A stretch of DNA of 64,000 bases from Mucilaginibacter_A sp965201005 (GTDB taxonomy: Bacteria > Bacteroidota > Bacteroidia > Sphingobacteriales > Sphingobacteriaceae), in assembly GCF_965201005.1 (NCBI RefSeq), contig NZ_OZ241747.1, positions 2,790,001 through 2,854,000 on the forward strand, in the 5' to 3' direction. Position 1 is the first letter of the stretch. Every line of letters begins with the position of its first letter. A program made the translations under genes and the position numbers. Below are positions 17,690 to 24,779 of the stretch, one piece after another. The notes under the pieces were generated by a model that searched no databases, was not told where the DNA came from, and was given only the letters and a program-made list of their open reading frames with translations.

Positions 17690-18736
17690 TTAAGAGACTG
17701 TTTTGGCCGATGCTTCTTTTACCGGCATAAAATTCATCAATTGCTGCGCATTATCAGCAGCATTTTCAGTGCTTGTTTCAAACGGAAAAACGTTTTCTGC
17801 AAGCCTTTTGCCCAGGCCGTTGCGGTAGGTTTTATCGTAATAAACCAGTACCAAACGGATAAAATCGGCCATGCGGTTTTCGAGGATGGCAGCAACGGCC
17901 TGTTGCGTTTGCAGTGGGCCTAAGCGTTTCCGGATGCGTTCTGTACATTCTATCAAAAATCCCGGTTCTAAATTGCCGTATTCCTCCACCAGGTTGGCAA
18001 TCCGTTTTTCAGTTACTATTTTCAGGTTGATTAAAACAGCATTGCGCATCTGTTGCCAAAACGGGTTTGGGATTACGCGCTGGCCAATCGTCAGGCTTTC
18101 ATCTTCTACCCAAATCGGGCGGCTTTTATTTAAGGCCGATAATTGCATAGCCAGGTTATTTTCAAACTGTTCCTGCGTGGGTTGGATGAGTTTGCCCAGC
18201 GTGCCGTATGATGAACCCTGATGCTGCGCCAAATCCTCCAGATCAATTACCTGTCCGCCCATAGTTTTAAGCTGATGCAGGATTTTGGTTTTTCCCGAAC
18301 CCGTCATCCCGCCCAAAACGCAAAGCTGATATTGGTTTTCAAATTGCTGCAAAACCCAACGCCTGAAGTTTTTGTAGCCACCTTTAATCACATAAACCTC
18401 AAAACCATAAAGGTTTAAAGCCCAGGCCATTGCACCGCTGCGCATCCCGCCGCGCCAGCAATGTACGGCCACTTTTTTCTGCGGGCAAACTTTTAATGCA
18501 TCCTTAATAAATCCCGACCATTTGTTCCCGGTTAAATCAAAACCCAGCAAAATGGCTTCTTCCCGACTTTGCTGCTTGTAGGCCGTGCCCACTTTTACGC
18601 GCTCCTCGTTATCAAACAAAGGCAGGTTAAAAGCGGCGGGCACGTGGCCATGTGCAAATTCTGCCGGGGTACGCACATCGGCCAGCGGAACATCCGGCAA
18701 CCCGGTAAATTCTGCAACGGAAATTTGGTGGATCAT
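17690..18736 (-). CDS. mnmH: tRNA 2-selenouridine synthase
   Basis: Exchanges sulfur for selenium at the wobble uridine of certain tRNAs. The rhodanese domain (1-125) carries the catalytic Cys93 in AVHCWRGGMRSGAMAW; a P-loop domain follows with GGMTGSGKTKIL at about 141-152 for the geranyl/seleno step. Length 348 aa matches SelU. selD follows after 5 bases. The extreme C-terminus (PVKEASAKTVS) is encoded over an exact word A (17710-17721), so the word spans real coding sequence here. A near copy of word B lies at about 18030-18041. Confidence 0.95.
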   Translation of the reverse strand: MIHQISVAEFTGLPDVPLADVRTPAEFAHGHVPAAFNLPLFDNEERVKVGTAYKQQSREEAILLGFDLTGNKWSGFIKDALKVCPQKKVAVHCWRGGMRSGAMAWALNLYGFEVYVIKGGYKNFRRWVLQQFENQYQLCVLGGMTGSGKTKILHQLKTMGGQVIDLEDLAQHQGSSYGTLGKLIQPTQEQFENNLAMQLSALNKSRPIWVEDESLTIGQRVIPNPFWQQMRNAVLINLKIVTEKRIANLVEEYGNLEPGFLIECTERIRKRLGPLQTQQAVAAILENRMADFIRLVLVYYDKTYRNGLGKRLAENVFPFETSTENAADNAQQLMNFMPVKEASAKTVS

Positions 18737-18787
18737 GAACGGTTTTACTATTAAACAAAGTGCCGGACAAAGGTTTTCTGCGGAAGT

Positions 18788-21469
18788 TTATTTCCATAAA
18801 AGTTTATGCTTTCCGGATTCGAGGTGAAGTGTATCTGCAGAAACCGGTTTCCGGTCAGCAAAAACCCTTAACCCATTGATTTTTGGCAGTTTAACTGTGG
18901 CCGATGAATTTGCAGGGATAAAAACAGTATATAAAATCCGTTTTCGTTTTTTTCGCCAGGAAGAAGAAACCGTACCAAACGGACCATCATGTTTGGCTTC
19001 AAAATGATCCAGGCCAGCCACAAAATTGGGTTCCAGCAGCACGTTTTTGAAGCCCGGATTTTCAGGATCAGGTTTGATTCCGCCCAAACCTTTATATAGC
19101 CAGGCACCGATTTCGCCAAACATAATGTGGTTGAGTGAAATATCGCTTTTGGCATCGATTTTCCAGTTTTCGTATAGCGTGGTGGCACCGTTTTCCATCC
19201 ACCAGCCCCAGGACGGATACGTTTTTTGCGATGCAATTTTGTAGGCCACATCGGCATAACCGTTTTCGCTCAGCGCATTCAAAATAGCTTTCTGGCCCAG
19301 CAAACCCACATCCAGATGGAAATTATCCGCAGCAACACGCCTGGCCAGATTGGCCGCTACTTTACTTTTGTAACCTTCGGGCACCAAACCCCAGTACAGC
19401 GGTACACTCATTTCGGTTTGAAAACCATCCGCATAAATAGCTGTGTTTAAATTGAGGTATTTTTGGTTGAATGCTGTTTTTATACGGTTAAAAAGAGTGG
19501 TATATTTTTGTTCATCTTCGGGCTTGCCCAAAATTTTGGCGGCTTTGGCCAGGATCATGGCATCTGCATAATAATAGCAGGTAGATGTCAGTTCTACCAG
19601 CGAAACGGATTTTACCGGAACCCAATCACCTAAACCCCAGGTAGTTAAGCCGGTCGGACTGATTTCTGTGATATGATCTACATAACGTTTGATGTTTTCG
19701 TAGCAATCGGCAAGCAACTTTTTATCTCCGTAAAACAAGTAAATATTCCAGGGGATGATGGCAATGGTGCTCGTCCAGTCCGGCCCGTTCCCCCACTCGT
19801 ACCCCCAGCCGTTGGAAGGGATGATAGAGGGCAAAACACCGTTTGGTTGCTGCTCATCTCGATGATCGGCCAGCCATTTCTCATAAATCGTGATCCCGTC
19901 GAAATTATACAAACCGGTCTCTATCGCGATTTGTGCATCGCCCGTCCAGCCGTTTTTTTCGCGCTGCGGACAATCCGTTGGATAACCAAATAAATTAGAC
20001 AAATAAGAATTATTGGTGGCCCACCAGATTTTGTTGATCACCGGTTCAGAAGAACTGACCACCCCAACGGCCGGTACATCGCTGTGCATAAAATAACCGA
20101 CCAGGCTTTCTTTGGATAAGGTAACAGGCTGACTGCTTGTGACTTCCACATACTGAAAACCTTTGTAGTTAAAGTGCGGCATAAAACTTTCTTCACCTTT
20201 TCCGTTTAAAATGATGATATCTGTTTGAAAAGGATCGGTATTACCTGTTGGGCGATAATGAATATCAATGTTGGAAATATCCGTGTGGCCGTTTGGGTAC
20301 AAGCGTTCGGCGTGGCGCAATTTTATAATGGTGCCTGCCGGTCCGTTTATTTTAATTTTGCTGACGCCGGAAATATTTCGCCCCAAATCAAAAACGTAAT
20401 TGGTATCGTTGAATTTCCGGATAGATTTTGCAGGGATTTCCTGCACATTCCGGATCGGGTGCAACATTTGCGAAACGATATTGGCCGATGGTGCTTCGCG
20501 ATAAATTACGCCGTTCCATTTGCTATCGTCAAAATCAATCGTGTTCCATCCGGGTTGTTCCAGGCGGGCGTCGTAATGTTCAGCAGTGTAAATGCTGTTG
20601 AAAATCACCGGACTTAAAGCGGTTTTCCAGTCTTTGCCGGAAGTAACGGTTTCTTCGGAGCCATCTTCGTAAACCAGTCTCAAATCCATACAAAACGTTG
20701 GCCGCGCGCGCCAGCCGGCTTTGTCAAAATCCCAAACTGCGGTGGATTGCAAATTGTACCAGCCGTTGCCCAGCAGCACGCCGATACTGTTTTTACCGGC
20801 TAAAATTTCGGGTGTCAGGTCATAAGTTACGTACAACGTACGGCGGTCAAAACGTGTGTACATGGGGTCTAAACGATGATTTCCGATTTTTTTCCCGTTT
20901 AAATAAAGTTCGTACAAACCTGCAACGGCTATGTAGGCGCGCGCAGATTTTACTTTCTTCTCCGCAGAAAAAACTTTCCTGAAATATGGTGCCGGTTTCA
21001 GGCGGATGTCGTTATTGTCCGAAATCCAGCTGCCGCGCCAGTTTTTGCTTTGCATCATGCCGGTTTCAAAACTGGCGGTTGCTGCACCGGTGATTTGCTT
21101 TCCGGCTTCATCTTCAACCAAAACCTGCCAAAAATATTTGGTGAAAGGCTGCAGCTGCGGTCCAGAATATTCAACTAAATTGGTTGAAGCATTGATTTGG
21201 CCCGAATCCCAGATGCTGTTTTTACCGGTATAAATTTGGGCAGAATCTGGACTAACTAAAATGCGGTAAGCTGTTTGTTCAGCTGCTTTTTTGTTACTTA
21301 CCATTTGCCAGGTAAAACGTGGTTTTGGCGCATCAACCCCGATCGGGTTTACCAGATATTCGCATTTTAAATTAATTAAGCGTGTTTGTGCTATTGCTTT
21401 TAGAGGAAGGAAAACGTTGGTGAAAACAAAAAGCGAGGCCAGCAGCAGGTTTAACGATGTTTGGGTCAT
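18788..21469 (-). CDS. Glycoside hydrolase family 78 alpha-L-rhamnosidase
   Basis: Releases terminal alpha-L-rhamnose from plant or microbial glycans. A signal peptide (LLLASLFVFTNVFLPLKAIA) precedes the N-terminal Ig-like domain (VNPIGVDAPKPRFTWQM), a beta-sandwich with LRHAERLYPNG, and the six-hairpin catalytic barrel, where DCPQREKNGWTGDAQIA carries the acidic residues and GNGPDWTSTIAI and GWWMENGATTLYENW form the pocket. 893 aa is usual. It stands alone, not next to a susCD pair. Four exact copies of word B are spread through it (18919, 19471, 20784 and 21213), the densest cluster in any gene here. Confidence 0.94.
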   Translation of the reverse strand: MTQTSLNLLLASLFVFTNVFLPLKAIAQTRLINLKCEYLVNPIGVDAPKPRFTWQMVSNKKAAEQTAYRILVSPDSAQIYTGKNSIWDSGQINASTNLVEYSGPQLQPFTKYFWQVLVEDEAGKQITGAATASFETGMMQSKNWRGSWISDNNDIRLKPAPYFRKVFSAEKKVKSARAYIAVAGLYELYLNGKKIGNHRLDPMYTRFDRRTLYVTYDLTPEILAGKNSIGVLLGNGWYNLQSTAVWDFDKAGWRARPTFCMDLRLVYEDGSEETVTSGKDWKTALSPVIFNSIYTAEHYDARLEQPGWNTIDFDDSKWNGVIYREAPSANIVSQMLHPIRNVQEIPAKSIRKFNDTNYVFDLGRNISGVSKIKINGPAGTIIKLRHAERLYPNGHTDISNIDIHYRPTGNTDPFQTDIIILNGKGEESFMPHFNYKGFQYVEVTSSQPVTLSKESLVGYFMHSDVPAVGVVSSSEPVINKIWWATNNSYLSNLFGYPTDCPQREKNGWTGDAQIAIETGLYNFDGITIYEKWLADHRDEQQPNGVLPSIIPSNGWGYEWGNGPDWTSTIAIIPWNIYLFYGDKKLLADCYENIKRYVDHITEISPTGLTTWGLGDWVPVKSVSLVELTSTCYYYADAMILAKAAKILGKPEDEQKYTTLFNRIKTAFNQKYLNLNTAIYADGFQTEMSVPLYWGLVPEGYKSKVAANLARRVAADNFHLDVGLLGQKAILNALSENGYADVAYKIASQKTYPSWGWWMENGATTLYENWKIDAKSDISLNHIMFGEIGAWLYKGLGGIKPDPENPGFKNVLLEPNFVAGLDHFEAKHDGPFGTVSSSWRKKRKRILYTVFIPANSSATVKLPKINGLRVFADRKPVSADTLHLESGKHKLLWK

Positions 21470-21502
21470 GTAAAATTATAAACGCCTAAGATATAACAAG
21501 CA

Positions 21503-21514
21503 ATGCTGTTTTTA
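21503..21514. repeat. Word B in the GH78-HAD divergent gap
   Basis: ATGCTGTTTTTA followed by TCAGGTAAAATTTGG, the full word with its flank. It lies 34 bases upstream of the rhamnosidase start in the gap to the divergent HAD gene. No promoter could be assigned in the 136-base gap. Confidence 0.7.
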
Positions 21515-21605
21515 TCAGGTAAAATTTGGTTTTTGGTTTTAATCTGATTCTGCTAAACCAAAAACTAAAAATCCGGTTAGGTTAGCATATCAGCAGTAAT
21601 TTTAT

Positions 21606-22226
21606 ATGATAAAAAAAGCATTGATTTTTGATCTGGACGATACGATTTACCCGATAAAACCTTACGCAGATGCCATGTTTGGGCCTTTGTACGATTTGAT
21701 CAGGCCGCACATAAGCGAAGAAATCCTGGAAGCGGTTAAAGAAGATTTACTGACCACACCTTTCCAAAAAGTGGCCGACAGATACCATTTTAGTTATGGT
21801 TTGAAGCAGGAAGGTATGCAAATTTCGCTGGATATGGGTTTTGATGGCGAATTAACGCCTTTTGAGGATTACCTGCCGCTGCGGGATTTAAAAATAGAGA
21901 AGTTTTTGGTAACGGGCGGGTACACAAAGTTTCAGAAATCCAAGATCAAACAGCTCGGCGTTGGCCGGGATTTTAAAGAAATTTTTATTCCTGATCCTGC
22001 AAAATCTAACCTGGAAAAAGCTGACGTTTTTAAGCAGATTTTAAACAAATATCATTACGGGCCCAAAGATGTTTTGGTTATCGGCGATAACCCGGAAGCC
22101 GAAATTGCCGCCGCCAAAGAACTGGATATTGAAACGTATCTGTATGATTATCAGCAAAAATATTCGCCTGCACTGGCTGATTATTATGGCGTGAACTACA
22201 AAAACCTGCCCCCAATTTTAAGCTAA
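21606..22226 (+). CDS. HAD-superfamily hydrolase
   Basis: Small phosphatase-like protein. Motif I is FDLDDTIYP (nucleophile Asp9, acid/base Asp11), motif II VTGGYTKF (Thr), motif III the lysine in DPAKSNLEKAD, and motif IV VIGDNPEAEIAAAKELD. A helical cap lies between residues 20 and 85. The substrate is not predictable. The ATG overlaps a near copy of the word (TAAAAAAAGCAT, 21610-21621), perhaps by chance since ATAAAAAAAGC simply encodes IKKA. Confidence 0.88.
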   Translation: MIKKALIFDLDDTIYPIKPYADAMFGPLYDLIRPHISEEILEAVKEDLLTTPFQKVADRYHFSYGLKQEGMQISLDMGFDGELTPFEDYLPLRDLKIEKFLVTGGYTKFQKSKIKQLGVGRDFKEIFIPDPAKSNLEKADVFKQILNKYHYGPKDVLVIGDNPEAEIAAAKELDIETYLYDYQQKYSPALADYYGVNYKNLPPILS

Positions 22227-22241
22227 ATGTTGTAAACAGCT

Positions 22242-22622
22242 TTAATTCATTTTTTGCGGAGAACTGTAGCTTTCCATTTCAGAAATAATTTCCTCCGGAT
22301 TATGATCAGACATTTCTATATCCACCGGATAACTGTATCCCAAACGCTTGTTTTCTTCGTGCATAAATTTAAAAATATCGCCCAAAGCTTCGTGTACAGA
22401 TTTTAGGTATTTATAATCAGTACTGGTTAAACAACGGCCACAATCATTGGTACCTTTTCCGGGTTCGCATAAATTAAGTTCTTTGATAACGCCATTGATG
22501 ATTGTTGCATTGAAATTTCCTTCAAAGTGCCAATTAAGCGTATTTTTTATTTCGCGGTGATTTTCCATGTTTGTTGATGATTTACAGTCATTATCCAAAA
22601 AAAATGCCAGTAAAAGAAGCAT
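22242..22622 (-). CDS. Hypothetical small protein
   Basis: Not recognised. It encodes up to 126 aa, rich in acidic residues, with a cysteine group CEPGKGTNDCGRC and a likely helical C-terminal half (YLKSVHEALGDIFKFMHEEN). The upstream ATG at 22622 is created by an exact word A (22611-22622) and gives a hydrophobic start, MLLLLAFFLDNDCKSS, without positive charges or a proper lipobox. The internal ATG at 22568 (MENHREIKNTLNWHF) gives a plain 109-aa soluble protein and may be the true start. It lies 15 bases from the convergent HAD gene. Confidence 0.55.
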   Translation of the reverse strand: MLLLLAFFLDNDCKSSTNMENHREIKNTLNWHFEGNFNATIINGVIKELNLCEPGKGTNDCGRCLTSTDYKYLKSVHEALGDIFKFMHEENKRLGYSYPVDIEMSDHNPEEIISEMESYSSPQKMN

Positions 22623-22679
22623 GGCAACTGACCGGAAAAAATGCGAAATAAAAAGTGCTAAATCATGATTTTAGGTTGA

Positions 22680-22691
22680 TAAAAGAAGCAT
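22680..22691. repeat. Word A with full flank
   Basis: ATTTTAGGTTGATAAAAGAAGCATC is the extended form of the word; the core TAAAAGAAGCAT is at 22680-22691. It lies 57 bases from another exact copy (22611-22622) in the same orientation, and word B (22780-22791) follows, overlapping the stop codon of the next gene. Confidence 0.75.
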
Positions 22692-22788
22692 CTGCCCGAA
22701 ACTTCTTTTCATTAACGATTGGAAACGTGGATTTTTGAGGAAAAAAAGCACGTTTCTGTTGGCTTTAATTATAGCTATAATACTGTTT

Positions 22789-23862
22789 TTACACACCTTT
22801 TTTTACAAACTTCACCTGGAACAGTTTGCCCCATTTTTTGCCGGTAACAAAAATACGTTTGGTAGTAGCATCGTAAGCAATGCCGTTCAAAACGTCATCG
22901 TCCGGGTCATTGGTTGGCGGCCGCTGGGCCAACGGATAGATATTTTCCATGTTGATTTTTTGCAGCACGGCACCGGTTTTCGGGTTGATGGCCAGGATAA
23001 AGTCTTTGGTGTAAACATTGGCGTAAATTTTCCCGTCAATCACTTCCAGTTCGTTCAGGTTGTCAATCTGGCCTTTATCATCATAAACATCAATAGAACC
23101 GAGCAGCGAATACTTGTTTTTGTCCAGAAAATAAATACGGTTAGAACCATCCGTGTTCAATATCTTTTCCCCGTCAAAACACAAGCCCCAGCCTTCGCGG
23201 CCAACCGTGTATGAAAAATCGGAAACTGGTTTCAACGTACTCAAATCATACACAAAACCGCGCTGCTCTTTGTAGGTAAGCTGAATGATCTTATTGCCGA
23301 TAACGGTAATGCCTTCGCCAAAATAAAGCGGGTTGAGCCGGGTGGATTGTAAAACTTTGCCGGTTGCCGGGTCAACTTTCCGAATGTCCGAATGGGCATA
23401 CAGGCCGGCACTTTCATAAAACGCTTTATTGTGATATTCCAGGCCTTCTGTGTAACAACTGGTATCATGCGGAAAAACTTTTTCTACCTGATAAGTCAGT
23501 TCTTCCGGTGCTTTGGCCGCCAGCAAAACAATATTAGTGGTTGTGGGCGTACTGTTTTTACCCTGGTAAACTGTGGCCGTAATTTGTTTAATGCCCATCG
23601 GCAGCGTATCTGTTTTCAGGCTGAAGGCGGAGAAATCTTTTTTCATGCCCAGCCGTTTATCGTCCATTTGATAAACTACAGAATCAACTTTATAACCTGC
23701 CGGCGCACTTAACTGGATCGAAACATCTTTACCAGATGCAACATTACTTCCGGCTAACGGACTGATCGACAGAGAGCTGCCGTCTTCCTGGTTACTTTTT
23801 TGCTTGCACCCAAACCAGGTTAATACAGCACAAAAACTTATAACTATGTATTTTTTATTCAT
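22789..23862 (-). CDS. Glutaminyl-peptide cyclotransferase family lipoprotein
   Basis: Converts N-terminal glutamine to pyroglutamate, or has another propeller function. The lipobox is TWFGC followed by KQKSN. An Ig-like segment (about 30-115) precedes the five-bladed propeller, whose first strand VEKVFPHDTSCYTEGLEYHN is diagnostic of the plant/bacterial type glutamine cyclotransferase. Later blocks are GEGITVIGNKIIQLTYKE and LNGIAYDATTKRIFVTGKKW. The in-frame GTG at 23877 would add five residues; the ATG at 23862 fits the signal peptide better. Its stop overlaps word B (22780-22791). Confidence 0.9.
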   Translation of the reverse strand: MNKKYIVISFCAVLTWFGCKQKSNQEDGSSLSISPLAGSNVASGKDVSIQLSAPAGYKVDSVVYQMDDKRLGMKKDFSAFSLKTDTLPMGIKQITATVYQGKNSTPTTTNIVLLAAKAPEELTYQVEKVFPHDTSCYTEGLEYHNKAFYESAGLYAHSDIRKVDPATGKVLQSTRLNPLYFGEGITVIGNKIIQLTYKEQRGFVYDLSTLKPVSDFSYTVGREGWGLCFDGEKILNTDGSNRIYFLDKNKYSLLGSIDVYDDKGQIDNLNELEVIDGKIYANVYTKDFILAINPKTGAVLQKINMENIYPLAQRPPTNDPDDDVLNGIAYDATTKRIFVTGKKWGKLFQVKFVKKGV

Positions 23863-23910
23863 AAAATTTAAAATCACAAACTTTTTAAACTATAAAGTTA
23901 ACCGCTATGC

Positions 23911-24364
23911 TTCCCCTCTCGAGAGGGGTTAGGGGTGTGTTCTTTGATTACCAATATTCAATGTCTCAACGTAAATCTCTAACGTACGCAATACATTAAA
24001 CATATCTGTTTTAACTTCTTGCTCCGTAAATCTCAATATCTTTAAATTATATTTGCTCAATTCTCCTGATCTGCAAACATCTTTTTCAATGTTTTCTTCG
24101 TGATATCTGCCATTAATCTCAACTATCAAATTTAATTCAGCACAGTAAAAATCTGCAATATAATTTAAAAGGGGTTTCTGCCGATGAAAATCGTAGCCAT
24201 AAAATTGATTAGCTTTTAGTTCCTGCCAAAGTCTGATTTCTCCCGGCGTACTGTTATTGCGAAGATTTCTGGCAAGCTCTTTTAATTTAGGATTGTACGG
24301 GATAATTTTTCTGCGCATGATAACAAATTTAAGAACACACCCCTAACCCCTCTCGAGAGGGGAA
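23911..24364. mobile_element. Candidate mobile unit: DUF559 nuclease gene between perfect 34-bp inverted repeats
   Basis: The left repeat (23911-23944, beginning TTCCCCTCTCGAGAGGGG) and the right repeat (24331-24364) are exact reverse complements over all 34 bases; each contains the palindrome CCCCTCTCGAGAGGGG next to TTAGGGGTGTGTTCTT. The only gene inside ends within the left repeat, which encodes its last residues RTHP and stop, and starts 12 bases from the right repeat. A related non-coding copy is at 6998-7114. No target-site duplication was evident. Mobility is inferred from architecture. Confidence 0.6.
23929..24318 (-). CDS. DUF559 endonuclease-like protein
   Basis: PD-(D/E)XK-fold nuclease related to Vsr. 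The candidate active site is Asp56 in NYIADFYCAEL, Glu67 and Asn69 in LIVEINGRYHE, with the N-terminal helix TPGEIRLWQELKANQF and FHRQKPLLNY typical of DUF559. 129 aa is normal. It is not next to a cytosine methyltransferase, so it is not an ordinary vsr gene. The whole gene sits between perfect inverted repeats and its C-terminus is encoded by one of them, pointing to a self-contained mobile or homing-like unit. Codon use is more AT-rich than its neighbours. Confidence 0.85.
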   Translation of the reverse strand: MRRKIIPYNPKLKELARNLRNNSTPGEIRLWQELKANQFYGYDFHRQKPLLNYIADFYCAELNLIVEINGRYHEENIEKDVCRSGELSKYNLKILRFTEQEVKTDMFNVLRTLEIYVETLNIGNQRTHP

Positions 24365-24410
24365 ATCGCTTGCAGACTAATCAAGCTTAAGATATAATTA
24401 ATCTATATCA

Positions 24411-24779
24411 TCACTCCGGATCAGGCCAAAAAGCATCCTGAATATGGTTTAAACAATGATTTCCCTGTTTGTTAAATAAAATTGCAATAATGTCAAACCG
24501 TGCTTCGCCGTTATAACCCATCAGTTCGATAAACTCTTCGGCAGCACTAAAAAGCAGCTTTTGCTTGGCGGCGTCCACAAAATCTTCCGGATCGCCAAAA
24601 GCATTCCCGCTGCGTGTTTTCACTTCCACAAAAATGATGGTTTTATCGAGATATGCAATCAAATCCACTTCTGCTTTACCAAAACGCCAGTTTTCGTCTA
24701 AAATTTCGTAACCAGCTGCTTCCAGGTGTTGTTTGGCCAAAGCTTCCCCTTTAAAACCAAGATCGTTGTGTTCGGCCAT
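24411..24779 (-). CDS. yraN: YraN/UPF0102-family putative endonuclease
   Basis: Small Holliday-junction-resolvase-like fold: GEALAKQHLEAAGYEILDEN, then KAEVDLIAYLDKTIIFVEVK, giving the D..(E/V)xK signature, and TRSGNAFGDPEDFV. 122 aa is usual for the family; function uncertain. Its ATG overlaps the dnaG stop (TAATG), so the two are translationally coupled. Confidence 0.88.
   Translation of the reverse strand: MAEHNDLGFKGEALAKQHLEAAGYEILDENWRFGKAEVDLIAYLDKTIIFVEVKTRSGNAFGDPEDFVDAAKQKLLFSAAEEFIELMGYNGEARFDIIAILFNKQGNHCLNHIQDAFWPDPE

Noticed and set aside
22735..23214. 159-codon plus-strand ORF opposite the cyclotransferase gene
   Set aside because: Antisense shadow of a well-recognised lipoprotein gene.
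23929..24318. DUF559 gene as a true Vsr mismatch endonuclease
   Set aside because: No cytosine methyltransferase nearby and the gene is enclosed by mobile-type inverted repeats.
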